Below are positions 8,754 to 17,029 of a stretch of 64,000 nt of DNA, one piece after another. The DNA is from Ornithinibacillus californiensis. GTDB taxonomy: Bacteria > Bacillota > Bacilli > Bacillales > Amphibacillaceae. Under the pieces are notes generated by a model. It ran no database searches. It was given only the letters and a program-made list of their open reading frames with translations, and was not told the DNA's origin. The position numbers and the translations under genes are program-made. The DNA is taken from contig NZ_LDUE01000006.1 of assembly GCF_001038485.1 (NCBI RefSeq), positions 44,601 through 108,600 on the forward strand, given 5' to 3'. Positions within the stretch are counted from its first letter, which is position 1; each line of letters begins with the position of its first letter.

Positions 8754-8835
8754 ATTAAGATATTTTTGTAGATTAACCCATTCCACTCATTGGTCCAGTG
8801 TTTTAGAATAGAGAAAAAACCTTAGGAGAATGCCT

Positions 8836-10248
8836 ATGATACAAGAGCATATAAAAAAAGAATTACTTGAGATCGTTGGTAAGGAAAACTTTCAAGATTC
8901 AAAAACTAGTTTATTAACGTACTCCTATGATGCTACACCTGGATTTCAATCTTTGCCTGATGCAGTTGTATCTCCCAGAAATTCAGAAGAAGTTGCAAAA
9001 ATTGTAAAGCTCTGCAACGAACATAATATACCTATTGTACCAAGAGGTTCAGGCACTAATCTATGTGCTGGTACTACTCCATTACATGGTGGAATCGTAT
9101 TACTAATGAAGCATTTTAATAGAATACTAGAAATTGATGAAGAGAATTTAACAGTGCGGACGCAGCCTGGAGTAATTACTCAGACACTTATAGAAACTAT
9201 TGAGCAAAGAGGTTTATTCTATCCTCCAGACCCTAGTTCCATGAAGATATCGCAAATTGGTGGAAATATTAATGAAAATTCCGGAGGGCTCCGTGGTTTA
9301 AAATACGGTGTAACTCGTGACTATGTGATGGGATTAGAGATTGTTTTACCCAATGGTGAAATCATTCGTACTGGTGGCAAACTCGCAAAAGATGTTGCCG
9401 GTTATGATTTGACAAGATTATTTGTTGGATCAGAAGGCACCTTAGGAATCGTAACAGAAGCGACATTAAAGCTTGTTCCAAAGCCTGAAACGAAAAAGAC
9501 TATGCTAGTACTTTATCAAGATTTAGATGCAGCAGCCAGATCTGTTTCTGCAATTATAGCAAATCGTATTATTCCAGCAACTCTTGAATTTCTAGATCAA
9601 CCTACTCTAAAAGCAGTGGAAGATTTTGCACAAATAGGCTTACCGACAAATGTAAAAGCTGTACTATTAATTGAACAAGATGGCATTGAATCTGTTGTTA
9701 ACAAAGACATGGAATTAATAGCGACCATTTGTCGCGAAAATGATGCGGTTGAAGTTACTCTTGCTAAATCGAGCGAAGAAGCCGATGCATTAACAACTGC
9801 TAGGCGCTCTGCTTTATCTGCGCTATCACGATTACGACCAACAACCATTCTAGAGGACGCAACAGTACCTCGTTCTGAAATTGCCAAAATGGTTAGCGCA
9901 ATACAAGAAATCTCTGAACGGCATCAAGTAACCATTTGTACGTTTGGGCATGCGGGAGATGGGAACTTACATCCTACTTGTCTAACAGATATTCGTGATA
10001 AAGATGAAATGAAACGCGTAGAGAATGCATTTGAAGAGATTTTCCATAAAGCGATTGAATTAGGTGGAACAATTACAGGTGAGCACGGGGTCGGTGCGAT
10101 GAAATTGCCATATCTCCATCTTAAAGTCGGAGAAGCTGGCATAGACGTAATGCGAAATATAAAACAAGCTTTTGACCCGAATAACATTATGAATCCTGGA
10201 AAAGTATTTGAGGAACTAGAACGAAAAAGAGTGGTGGTTCAAAAATGA
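8836..10248 (+). CDS. glcD: Glycolate oxidase FAD-binding subunit GlcD
   Basis: 470-aa FAD-linked oxidase of the D-lactate dehydrogenase/GlcD group. It has a FAD_binding_4 (PCMH) domain (about 35-220: IPIVPRGSGTNLCAG, PPDPSSMKISQIGGNINENSGG, FVGSEGTLGIVTEATLKL) and the C-terminal FAD-oxidase domain ending GEHGVGAMKLPYL...DPNNIMNPGKVF. The His-rich TFGHAGDGNLHP motif is characteristic of the catalytic face. Start: AGGAG at 8824-8828 is 7 nt from the ATG at 8836 and only 1 nt from the ATG at 8830. It overlaps glcF by 4 nt (ATGA), indicating translational coupling. Together they oxidise glycolate to glyoxylate. D-lactate or another 2-hydroxyacid is possible. Confidence 0.92.
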   Translation: MIQEHIKKELLEIVGKENFQDSKTSLLTYSYDATPGFQSLPDAVVSPRNSEEVAKIVKLCNEHNIPIVPRGSGTNLCAGTTPLHGGIVLLMKHFNRILEIDEENLTVRTQPGVITQTLIETIEQRGLFYPPDPSSMKISQIGGNINENSGGLRGLKYGVTRDYVMGLEIVLPNGEIIRTGGKLAKDVAGYDLTRLFVGSEGTLGIVTEATLKLVPKPETKKTMLVLYQDLDAAARSVSAIIANRIIPATLEFLDQPTLKAVEDFAQIGLPTNVKAVLLIEQDGIESVVNKDMELIATICRENDAVEVTLAKSSEEADALTTARRSALSALSRLRPTTILEDATVPRSEIAKMVSAIQEISERHQVTICTFGHAGDGNLHPTCLTDIRDKDEMKRVENAFEEIFHKAIELGGTITGEHGVGAMKLPYLHLKVGEAGIDVMRNIKQAFDPNNIMNPGKVFEELERKRVVVQK

Positions 10249-11579
10249 TGAAAACAGCAGAAAAAGAAAGAATCACTCAAGAATTCCAGGAAAAGATGGA
10301 TTATGACGAGTTGCTCAATTGCATGCGCTGCGGTTTCTGTCTCCCAAGTTGTCCTACCTATATTGAGTCTGGTATGGATGAAGCTCACTCCCCTCGAGGA
10401 AGAATTGCGATGATGAAAGCAGTTGTCGATGGTGTACTAGAGCCTGACGACGATGTGAAGCGCTCTCTAGATTTATGCTTGGGTTGCAGAGCATGCGAGC
10501 CAGTATGTCCATCTGGAGTTAAGTACGGTCATTTATTAGAACAAGCAAGAGATATTATATACCAAAGTAAAAAGAAGTCTGTTCCGGAAAAAGCCGCTCG
10601 AAAAGTAGTGTTTCAAGATCTATTCCCTCACCAAAACCGGATGGTTGCAGCGACCAGTTTGCTAGGATTTTACCAGCGATCAGGACTACAGAAAATAGCT
10701 CGAAAAAGTGGCATTATGAACTTTTTTCCAGAAACGTTACGTACTATGGAAAAAATTCTTCCATCAGTACCTAAGAAGAAGGAATTAAGAAACAGACCAC
10801 ACTACTTACCAGCACTTATTAACCAAAAGAAAAAGGTTGCCTTCTTCTCAGGATGTTTAATGGATACTGTCTTTATGAAAACTAATGATGCATCAATGAA
10901 GCTTTTACAATATGCTGGATGCGAAATTGTTATTCCAGAAACACAAAATTGTTGTGGCGCCTTGCATGGTCATAGCGGTGAACGTGAAAAGGCAAAAGAA
11001 ATGGCAAAAAACAATATCGAAGCTTTTGAATTAGCTGAAGTAGATTATATTATTACGAATGCAGGCGGTTGTGGAGCGTTTCTAGTTGATTATGGTTATT
11101 TATTAAAGGATGAACCAGAATGGGCAGAACGTGCTGCAAAGTTCTCAGTAAAAATAAAAGATATAACAAGTATTCTAGTAGAATTAGACTTCCATAAAGA
11201 GGAGCTACATTTAGAGAATCAAGTAGTTACTTATCAAGATTCCTGTCACTTAAAAAATGGTCAAAAAACATTTATGGAACCTAGAAAATTATTACAATCC
11301 ATTCAAGGTGTTACCTATGTAGAAATGTATGATGCAAGTAGATGCTGTGGCTCTGCGGGGATATACAACATTGTTGAATCAGAGATGTCTATGCAAATTC
11401 TAGATTATAAGATGCAACAAACAATAAAAACAGATGCAAAAACAATCGTGACAGCTAATCCTGGTTGTCTCCTACAAATGAAACTTGGAATAGAACGTGA
11501 AGGTTTATCGAATTCAGTAAGAGCTGTTCATATTGTTGACTTTCTGTTAGAAGCATATGAAAATAAAGCAATAAATTAG
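10245..11579 (+). CDS. glcF: Glycolate oxidase iron-sulfur subunit GlcF
   Basis: 444-aa electron-transfer partner of GlcD. The N-terminus carries two 4Fe-4S motifs: CMRCGFCLPSCPTY (about 26-39) and CLGCRACEPVCPSG (about 77-90). The C-terminal half has two CCG domains (CCGALHGHSG and CCGSAGIYN, plus CHLKNGQ) of the heterodisulfide-reductase type. No GlcE is present; two-subunit GlcDF versions are common in Firmicutes. The start overlaps the glcD stop. Electrons would pass to the quinone pool. A terminator follows the stop. Confidence 0.92.
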   Translation: MMKTAEKERITQEFQEKMDYDELLNCMRCGFCLPSCPTYIESGMDEAHSPRGRIAMMKAVVDGVLEPDDDVKRSLDLCLGCRACEPVCPSGVKYGHLLEQARDIIYQSKKKSVPEKAARKVVFQDLFPHQNRMVAATSLLGFYQRSGLQKIARKSGIMNFFPETLRTMEKILPSVPKKKELRNRPHYLPALINQKKKVAFFSGCLMDTVFMKTNDASMKLLQYAGCEIVIPETQNCCGALHGHSGEREKAKEMAKNNIEAFELAEVDYIITNAGGCGAFLVDYGYLLKDEPEWAERAAKFSVKIKDITSILVELDFHKEELHLENQVVTYQDSCHLKNGQKTFMEPRKLLQSIQGVTYVEMYDASRCCGSAGIYNIVESEMSMQILDYKMQQTIKTDAKTIVTANPGCLLQMKLGIEREGLSNSVRAVHIVDFLLEAYENKAIN

Positions 11580-11584
11580 ATCTG

Positions 11585-11619
11585 AGGCTAGGCTAATACA
11601 ATGTCTAGCCTTTCTATAA
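11585..11619 (+). terminator. Terminator of glcDF
   Basis: Stem AGGCTAG (11585-11591) with CTAGCCT (11605-11611), followed by TTCTATAAT. The U-tract is poor but the position directly after glcF is right. Confidence 0.6.
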
Positions 11620-12024
11620 TAACTTCTTGAACTTCTCTAATAATTCCTCCCCCTGATAACCCTGTTCAATTAGTTCCCCAAGCATCTCTTCTATCTTACT
11701 TTTTCTCTTATCCACGATAGTTCCCATAAATATTATGTTGATATGTTTCCCTATTTTGTTAATACTATCGATTGACGTGATGAAAGTTGCTGGTGCATTA
11801 GTAATTTTTGATATTTTGACTTCTATCATAACCTGATCACGTCTAGCCTTAAGATCCTCAAACCATTCAAGGTGTTTTTTATCAACTAACGCTTCAATTA
11901 GCCAAGAGTTCTTATCGTCTTCTCTATTAATAATAAGACCATCTATTAATTCAATATCTGTTTTAATAATTTCTTCGTTTTGGCTTTCCATAATTTGTAA
12001 CGCTTTTAATAAAAATGTTTTCAT
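11614..12024 (-). CDS. YwpF-like protein
   Basis: 136-aa soluble protein, start taken at the ATG preceded by GGGAGGGAAG; an in-frame ATG 8 codons upstream lies within and before that ribosome binding site. The sequence MKTFLLKALQIME...IELIDGLIINREDDKNSWLIEA resembles the Bacillus YwpF family, in which a beta-rich core carries the LIDGLIINKED-type motif; the length agrees with YwpF. The C-terminus is helical and charged (KIEEMLGELIEQGYQGEELLEKFKKLL). No catalytic motif is visible. B. subtilis ywpF is DegU-related and of unknown function. The family assignment is from memory and moderate. Confidence 0.6.
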   Translation of the reverse strand: MKTFLLKALQIMESQNEEIIKTDIELIDGLIINREDDKNSWLIEALVDKKHLEWFEDLKARRDQVMIEVKISKITNAPATFITSIDSINKIGKHINIIFMGTIVDKRKSKIEEMLGELIEQGYQGEELLEKFKKLL

Positions 12025-12134
12025 CTTCTTCCCTCCCATTCCTTCCATTATTAAGATAAGTGTACCAAAAGTTTTAGCTAATGATAACTATTAATTCCTA
12101 AGGACATACTAATACAAAAAATGGAGGTAATGAT

Positions 12135-12269
12135 ATGCTCTCATTATGGGTTACAATTGTTATTATCATTTCATTAATTGTAATACTTATGAAACGAGCA
12201 CACGGGTTAAAAACTAGTCCTTCCACAAATAATAATAAATTGGAAAAACCACCAAACAATACTCAATAA
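12135..12269 (+). CDS. 44-aa membrane protein
   Basis: Unrecognised small protein. The ATG at 12135 is preceded by GGAGGT at 5-6 nt spacing. One N-terminal hydrophobic helix (MLSLWVTIVIIISLIVIL) is followed by a basic turn (MKRAHG) and a hydrophilic, Asn/Pro/Lys-rich tail ending PPNNTQ. The layout suggests N-out or N-in anchoring with a cytoplasmic tail. It stands alone between the YwpF-like and lipoprotein genes. Confidence 0.6.
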   Translation: MLSLWVTIVIIISLIVILMKRAHGLKTSPSTNNNKLEKPPNNTQ

Positions 12270-12369
12270 TTATAATTTAAAATTATTCATATATAAAGTT
12301 TCTAGTGATAATGTATAATATAAAGTATTCTGTAACAGATATTATACATTCACAGGAGTGTCAAATTAT

Positions 12370-13086
12370 ATGAAAAGTAAACTTGGCTATATGTTATTCT
12401 TCATGTTATTTCTCGTTGCATGTTCCAATGATGAACCAGCTATTGTTAAAGTAGATACTCCTCCAGAGGAAACTGCAGAAGTACCGGAATTAATTGAAGA
12501 AGTTTCAGAAGATGAAGTGGTTGATGAGTTTATAGAATTCACCTTAGAAAATGAAGTTGTACGTGTTAATCTAAAACAAGTTCCAATCTTAAATGCATAT
12601 TTACAAGGAGTTAAAAATCCACAGAACGTAATTCAACAGATGGATATTCAGAAGTTGTTCCAACAAGAAGATAATGATATTTACTTACTTGAATTTTCAT
12701 GTGATAATACATGCTCCTACTTACTTCTCGATCAAAGTAGTGAGAATACTGGTATCTTACTTGCTGACTTGTCTACCTTTGAACAGTTTATCCTTTCTCC
12801 AAATGAAACAAGAGTTCTTGTAAAGTTCAATCGGGAGTCAGCACAAGATTATCCGCTTTCCACTATCATTGTCATTGATTTAAAAGAATGGGCAGTACTC
12901 TCATTAGAAAATGATGCGATTGTGAGTAATATGTTTGATTTTAATTGGCCAATCATTGCTGCAAATTGGATAGATGAAGAAACAATTTCTATCTCAGTAC
13001 CTGAATCTCTACCTACAAATCATGAACAAGCAGATATTCCCAATAATGAGATGAACGAAATAGTATATGATGTCATCCCAGACTAG
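12370..13086 (+). CDS. Lipoprotein of unknown function
   Basis: 238-aa lipoprotein: MKSKLGYMLFFMLFLVACS gives a signal peptide with lipobox LVAC. A strongly acidic linker follows (about 22-55, many Glu, Asp and Pro), then a beta-rich domain (LLEFSCDNTCSYLLLDQ, LLADLSTFEQFILSPNE, STIIVIDLKEW) that looks like part of a beta-propeller or seven-blade-like fold. Two Cys in FSCDNTCSY could form an external disulfide. Start: ATG at 12370 is 11 nt from AGGAG, while the GTG at 12358 overlaps that ribosome binding site. A terminator follows, separating it from the spoVA cluster. No family name recognised. Confidence 0.75.
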   Translation: MKSKLGYMLFFMLFLVACSNDEPAIVKVDTPPEETAEVPELIEEVSEDEVVDEFIEFTLENEVVRVNLKQVPILNAYLQGVKNPQNVIQQMDIQKLFQQEDNDIYLLEFSCDNTCSYLLLDQSSENTGILLADLSTFEQFILSPNETRVLVKFNRESAQDYPLSTIIVIDLKEWAVLSLENDAIVSNMFDFNWPIIAANWIDEETISISVPESLPTNHEQADIPNNEMNEIVYDVIPD

Positions 13087-13136
13087 GTATTGGTATTATT
13101 TTACGGGGTTATTTCCTTGTATATATGCAAATTACT

Positions 13137-13165
13137 AAAGGTGTTCCAACAGGAGCACCTTTTTT
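13137..13165 (+). terminator. Intrinsic terminator
   Basis: Stem AAAGGTGTTCC (13137-13147) with GGAGCACCTTT (13152-13162), one G-U pair, tetraloop AACA, followed by a run of T. Ends the lipoprotein transcript upstream of the spoVA-type operon. Confidence 0.88.
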
Positions 13166-13251
13166 ATTGTGAATGGAAACACCTCACAAGTATATTTCAC
13201 ATATGTATCACGAATGCTTATAAAGAACGCTACTCTTGAGGAGGATATCAC

Positions 13252-13458
13252 ATGACAGTAGGAAGCCAAATGAAACAGGCAGTTGCAGGCTTAAAAAGTG
13301 TGCAGGCTAGCTTCGAACAGTTTGCATTACAAACTGAAAACAAACAAGCAAAACAATTATATGAGCAAGCTGCACAACAAACTCAAAGCATATTAGATAG
13401 CGTTGAGCCTCGTGTACAACAAATCGAACAAGAAGAACCACAATATAAAGGCTTTTAA
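13252..13458 (+). CDS. DUF1657 protein, first gene of spoVA-2mob-like operon
   Basis: 68-aa helical protein (MTVGSQMKQAVAGLKSVQASF...EEPQYKGF) of the DUF1657 family. The ends TVGSQ and EEPQYK recur in the second DUF1657 gene at 15854, showing that the two are paralogues bracketing the SpoVA genes. It starts from an ATG with GAGGAGG upstream. In B. subtilis and thermoresistant relatives, DUF1657 genes are found in the spoVA-2mob operon that raises spore heat resistance. Biochemical role unknown. A stem-loop follows the gene inside the operon and may set its mRNA level apart from downstream genes. Confidence 0.85.
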   Translation: MTVGSQMKQAVAGLKSVQASFEQFALQTENKQAKQLYEQAAQQTQSILDSVEPRVQQIEQEEPQYKGF

Positions 13459-13460
13459 CT

Positions 13461-13483
13461 AAAGGGGAGTTTGTCTCCCCTTT
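13461..13483 (+). terminator. Intra-operon stem-loop after first DUF1657 gene
   Basis: Perfect 9-bp stem AAAGGGGAG (13461-13469) with CTCCCCTTT (13475-13483), 5-nt loop, with a weak T-tail (TTTACCC). It is placed in the 54-nt gap between the DUF1657 and YhcN-like genes. It could be a partial terminator or an mRNA-stabilising 3' end that enriches the first cistron. Confidence 0.6.
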
Positions 13484-13512
13484 ACCCATCATTTTTGAAA
13501 TAGGTGAAGAAC

Positions 13513-13977
13513 ATGCATATAAAACCATCTGCGATCATAATCGGGATTATTTTAATGGTATCTATCATTGGATGTTCGGATGATAGCACGTCACAGAGAA
13601 ATAAGGATAATTCCGTAAATATTACTCAAATCTCTGCAAAAAATAATTATAATCAGCATTTTTCAAATGAAGCAAAACAAACTCTTTCCCAAAAAGAAGA
13701 TATAACAAAAGTTGTAGCTGTAAATACGGATAAATTGCTTGTGATTGCCATTGAAGTACCGCATCATGAACGGTTTAATTTAAAAAAGGTGAATAAAGAC
13801 TTATCCAAAGAAATGGATGAAAAGTTTAAAGACCTCACGGTTGAACTAACAACAGATAAAAAAATAGTGCTGGAATTAGAAAAACTAGAAGGACAACTTA
13901 GGAAGAATGAGATATCAAAGAAAGAATTGAAGAAACAACTTAAACACATAAGTAAATTGTTAAAAGAACAGACATAG
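13513..13977 (+). CDS. YhcN/YlaJ-family spore lipoprotein
   Basis: 154-aa lipoprotein. Signal MHIKPSAIIIGIILMVSIIGC with lipobox SIIGC, then a Ser/Asp/Asn-rich linker and a domain whose core is KEDITKVVAVNTDKLLVIAIEV, typical of YhcN/YlaJ proteins found in the inner spore membrane. The C-terminus is a long charged coiled-coil-like helix (EKLEGQLRKNEISKKELKKQL). Start: AGGTGA serves the ATG at 13513; the GTG at 13504 lies within it. Second position of the spoVA-type operon, as in spoVA-2mob. Confidence 0.82.
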   Translation: MHIKPSAIIIGIILMVSIIGCSDDSTSQRNKDNSVNITQISAKNNYNQHFSNEAKQTLSQKEDITKVVAVNTDKLLVIAIEVPHHERFNLKKVNKDLSKEMDEKFKDLTVELTTDKKIVLELEKLEGQLRKNEISKKELKKQLKHISKLLKEQT

Positions 13978-13997
13978 CAAAAGAAAGAAGGGTAATT

Positions 13998-14477
13998 ATG
14001 GCAGATAAAAAGAAAAAGAACCTACCTCCACAAGCACAAAAATACCAAGACTTCCAAGATAAAAGAGAAGTGAAACGACCTATCATGAAAAATTGCCTCA
14101 AAGCATTCTTTGTTGGAGGATTCATATGTTTTATCGGCCAGCTCATATCCACGTTTTACATTTACTTCTTTAATTTCACAGAACAGACTGCTGGGAATCC
14201 AACAACAGCAACGTTAATTTTTATTACCATGCTTTTAACTGGCTTTGGTGTTTATGATAGAATTGGACAATTTGCAGGAGCTGGATCGGCTGTGCCGGTA
14301 ACAGGATTTGGAAATGCAGTTATTTCTGCAGCAATTGAGCATCGTACTGAAGGCTTTGTACTTGGTGTTGGAGGTAATATGTTTAAATTAGCAGGTTCTG
14401 TTATTTTATTCGGGGTATTCTCTGCATTTGTTGTGGCATTAATTAAAACAATCATCATAACGTGGGGTGGATTATAA
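13998..14477 (+). CDS. spoVAC: SpoVAC, dipicolinic acid channel subunit
   Basis: 159-aa inner spore membrane protein. Hydrophilic N-terminus (ADKKKKNLPPQAQKYQDF) and three or four TM segments; conserved stretches AFFVGGFICFIGQ, FGVYDRIGQFAGAGSAVPVTGFGNAV and EGFVLGVGGNMFKLAGSVILFG are typical of SpoVAC. In B. subtilis SpoVAC is a mechanosensitive component of the Ca-DPA channel acting in DPA uptake during sporulation and release in germination. It shares the GAG(S/A)xVPxTxFGN core with the SpoVAE gene downstream. Abuts spoVAD with no intergenic bases. Confidence 0.95.
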   Translation: MADKKKKNLPPQAQKYQDFQDKREVKRPIMKNCLKAFFVGGFICFIGQLISTFYIYFFNFTEQTAGNPTTATLIFITMLLTGFGVYDRIGQFAGAGSAVPVTGFGNAVISAAIEHRTEGFVLGVGGNMFKLAGSVILFGVFSAFVVALIKTIIITWGGL

Positions 14478-15482
14478 ATGCTTGCCGGACATCGTACATG
14501 GATATTTGAAAATAAACCGGTCATTATCTCTACTGGCACTGTAGGAGGGCCATTTGAAGCAAACGGTAAAATACCTCACGCTTTTAATATCCTACATGAT
14601 GATATGTGGTTAGAACAAGCTTCTTTTGAAAAAGCACAGCAAATGATGATGGAAGAAGCAAGCCAATATGCTATTAAAAACAGCCCTATTGAAAAGGAAC
14701 AAGTTTCCTTTTTTATTAGTGGGGATTTAATTAATCAAATTACACCAACTAGCTTCGCAGCGAAAACAATCGGTTCACCATATTTTGGACTATTTAGTGC
14801 TTGTGCAACTTCCATGGAAAGTTTGGCATTATCAGCATTCATGATTAATGGCAATGGTGCTGAGTATATCCTTAGTGGTACCTCTAGCCATAATGCTGCA
14901 GCAGAAAAGCAATTCCGGTATCCAACAGAATACGGTGGTCAAAAGCCCCCTACTGCTCAATGGACGGTTACTGGTGCTGGTTGTGCACTAGTAGCAAAAT
15001 CAGGTGATGGACCACGAATCACTTCGGCAACCATCGGTAAAATTGTAGACATGGGGATGAGTGATCCGTTCAATATGGGTGGTGCTATGGCTCCCGCCGC
15101 AGTTGATACCATAATTGCACACTTAACGGAAAGAAACGTTGATGCCTCCTATTATGATCTAATTATCACAGGAGATTTAGCACACATTGGTAGAGAGGTT
15201 GCTTACGACTTGCTTCAGAAAAACGATGTAAAGCTTCCTTTAGAAAAATTCGTTGATTGTGGTCTTACTATTTATCGTGAGGATCAACCTGTGTTAGCCG
15301 GGGGAAGTGGTCCAGCATGTTCAGCCGTCGTAACATATGGACATTTCCTTGATTTAATGAAAAAGGGAGAATTGGAAAAAATACTAGTTGTAGCAACAGG
15401 GGCCCTACACTCCCCATTAAGTGTAAATCAAAAAGATCCAATTCCGTGTATTGCACATGCAGTATCTATAGAACTGGAGTGA
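14478..15482 (+). CDS. spoVAD: SpoVAD, DPA-binding protein
   Basis: 334-aa thiolase-fold protein. Recognisable blocks are STGTVGGPFEANG, the pseudo-active-site region FSACATSMESLALSA, and the C-terminal GGSGPACSAVVTYGHF. SpoVAD binds dipicolinic acid at the outer face of the inner spore membrane and is required for its uptake. Length is close to B. subtilis SpoVAD. The start codon follows the spoVAC stop directly with GGGTGGA as ribosome binding site; the stop leads into spoVAEb after 6 nt. Confidence 0.96.
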   Translation: MLAGHRTWIFENKPVIISTGTVGGPFEANGKIPHAFNILHDDMWLEQASFEKAQQMMMEEASQYAIKNSPIEKEQVSFFISGDLINQITPTSFAAKTIGSPYFGLFSACATSMESLALSAFMINGNGAEYILSGTSSHNAAAEKQFRYPTEYGGQKPPTAQWTVTGAGCALVAKSGDGPRITSATIGKIVDMGMSDPFNMGGAMAPAAVDTIIAHLTERNVDASYYDLIITGDLAHIGREVAYDLLQKNDVKLPLEKFVDCGLTIYREDQPVLAGGSGPACSAVVTYGHFLDLMKKGELEKILVVATGALHSPLSVNQKDPIPCIAHAVSIELE

Positions 15483-15488
15483 TTGTTC

Positions 15489-15839
15489 ATGATATTTTTT
15501 TGGGCATTTGTTATTGGTGGATTAATTTGTGTTATTGGACAAATTATGTTTGACGTTTTCAAATTATCCCCCGGACATACATTAAGTATTTTAGTCGTTT
15601 CTGGTGCTATTTTAGATGGATTAGGATTATATGAACCATTGATTGATTTTGCAGGTGCCGGTGCAACAGTACCAATCACTAGCTTTGGTAATTCTTTAGT
15701 CCATGGAGCTATGCAAGAAGCAGAGAAACATGGCATTATTGGTGTGGTAACAGGTATGTTTGAGGTAACTAGCTCTGGTATATCTGCTGCAATTATATTT
15801 GGTTTCATAGGTGCGTTGATTTTCAAACCAAAAGGCTAG
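15489..15839 (+). CDS. spoVAE: SpoVAE (SpoVAEb), DPA channel subunit
   Basis: 116-aa integral membrane protein, the length expected of SpoVAEb. Start: the spoVAD end itself supplies GGAGTGA, 6 nt before the ATG at 15489; the TTG at 15483 is too close. Three or four TM segments, with [21 protein letters not shown] resembling SpoVAC. Works with SpoVAC and SpoVAD in DPA movement. No spoVAA, spoVAB or spoVAF genes occur here, which distinguishes this cluster from the canonical hexacistronic spoVA operon. Confidence 0.93.
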   Translation: MIFFWAFVIGGLICVIGQIMFDVFKLSPGHTLSILVVSGAILDGLGLYEPLIDFAGAGATVPITSFGNSLVHGAMQEAEKHGIIGVVTGMFEVTSSGISAAIIFGFIGALIFKPKG

Positions 15840-15853
15840 TAAGGAGGTTCACC

Positions 15854-16057
15854 ATGACAGTTGGTTCACAAGTAAAAACCTGCTATGCGAGTATTAAAAA
15901 CATTGAAGCAACTTTAGCAATTTTGGCCAATCAAACAAATGAAGCTAAATCGAGAAATGTGTATCGTGAAACTGAAGCCATGATAACAGAAATTAAGAAT
16001 GATTTAGAAAAACAAGTCTTGATGTTAGCAAGAGAGGAACCACAATACAACCAATAG
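15854..16057 (+). CDS. DUF1657 protein, second copy
   Basis: 67-aa helical protein (MTVGSQVKTCYASIKNIEATLAILANQ... EEPQYNQ), paralogue of the protein at 13252. Ribosome binding site AAGGAGG. It stands between spoVAEb and the YetF-like gene, the position of the second DUF1657 gene in spoVA-2mob operons. The related segment at the C-terminus of the YetF-like protein is a third copy of the same module. Function unknown. Confidence 0.85.
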   Translation: MTVGSQVKTCYASIKNIEATLAILANQTNEAKSRNVYRETEAMITEIKNDLEKQVLMLAREEPQYNQ

Positions 16058-16072
16058 AAAGGATATATTGCT

Positions 16073-16930
16073 ATGCCAGATTGGATTCAGATCATACTTC
16101 GAGCTCTCTCCCTCCTTGTTATTTTATTCTTTTTTACAAAATGGCTTGGAATGAAGCAACTTTCACACCTAAATATCTTTGAATATATTACTGGCATTGT
16201 CTTAGGTGGAATAGTCGCTATCCATGTTAGCACATTGGAAAGTCCTATCCATTTTGCATTAATCTCGATGTTTATTTGGTTTATTATTCCTTATCTGGTC
16301 GAATTAATTTCCTTAAAGAGTAAACCTTTCCGAGATTTCACTCAAGGTAAAAGCCGTGTAGTAATTCAGAATGGAAAGATTATGGAAGATAACCTGAAAA
16401 AGGAACATTATTCTACAGATGACTTACTAGAGAGTCTTCGTGATAGAAATATATTTAAAGTAGCAGATGTTGAATTTGCTGTTCTTGAACCAACTGGTAA
16501 ATTAAATGTATTACCAAAGAGAGAAAATCGTCCCATAACTGCTAAAGACTTATCATTAAATCTCGCTCCTGATCGTGAACCACAGACCGTTATTATGGAT
16601 GGCAAGCCACTACTCGAATCATTGGCAAATATCTCGCTTAACCCCACTTGGCTTGAGACCGAATTAGAAAAAATGAATGTTAGTATTGAAAATGTATTTT
16701 TAGGTCAAGTAGATAGCGATGGGCAATTAACTGTTGATTTATATGATGATACTTTAGCTGTACCTAGTCCTTCCCAGAAGCCACTTTTACTTGCAACAAT
16801 GAAAAAATGTCAGGCTGATTTAGAATTATTTGCTTTGGCGACTAATAACGAAGAAACGAAACACTTATATCAAAGAAATAGTGAAAAATTGCAAAATGCT
16901 ATTGATCATATTTCCCCTTATTTACGTTAA
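16073..16930 (+). CDS. YetF-like DUF421 membrane protein with C-terminal DUF1657-like extension
   Basis: 285 aa. N-terminal three TM helices (about 5-90: IILRALSLLVILFFFTKWLG, ITGIVLGGIVAIHV, FALISMFIWFIIPYLVEL), then the paired cytoplasmic DUF421 beta domains (SRVVIQNGKIM, VADVEFAVLEPTGKLNVLPK, VIMDGKPLLESL), and a helical C-terminus (about 238-285) that reads like DUF1657 (KPLLLATMKKCQADLELFAL). The fusion of DUF421 and DUF1657 is the hallmark of the last gene of the spoVA-2mob operon, the gene found to matter most for heat resistance in B. subtilis as I recall. Its stop overlaps the terminator stem. Confidence 0.87.
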   Translation: MPDWIQIILRALSLLVILFFFTKWLGMKQLSHLNIFEYITGIVLGGIVAIHVSTLESPIHFALISMFIWFIIPYLVELISLKSKPFRDFTQGKSRVVIQNGKIMEDNLKKEHYSTDDLLESLRDRNIFKVADVEFAVLEPTGKLNVLPKRENRPITAKDLSLNLAPDREPQTVIMDGKPLLESLANISLNPTWLETELEKMNVSIENVFLGQVDSDGQLTVDLYDDTLAVPSPSQKPLLLATMKKCQADLELFALATNNEETKHLYQRNSEKLQNAIDHISPYLR

Positions 16931-16952
16931 ACCCTAAATTATTAGGGTTTTT
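16929..16952 (+). terminator. Terminator of spoVA-2mob-like operon
   Basis: Stem AAACCCTAA (16929-16937) with TTAGGGTTT (16942-16950), followed by TTATTTTTGG. The left arm includes the stop codon of the YetF-like gene. Confidence 0.82.
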
Positions 16953-17029
16953 ATTTTTGGTACATCTACATAATTTTACCTATTAAGTGGAAACGTATTA
17001 GAAAAAAGATTGTTGGAGTTGTTACTCTC

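Noticed and set aside
13170..13250. SigmaG promoter before the spoVA-type operon
   Set aside because: Several partial -35 and -10 like words occur, but none has both elements at the right spacing, so no position is claimed.
15268..15826. Minus-strand ORFs across spoVAD and spoVAE
   Set aside because: Shadow frames of well-supported plus-strand genes, with no ribosome binding sites or family motifs.
16984..17000. TGGAAACGTATTAG as a CcpA cre site before the ger operon
   Set aside because: The right half lacks the WCA end of the cre consensus; forespore operons are not expected CcpA targets.
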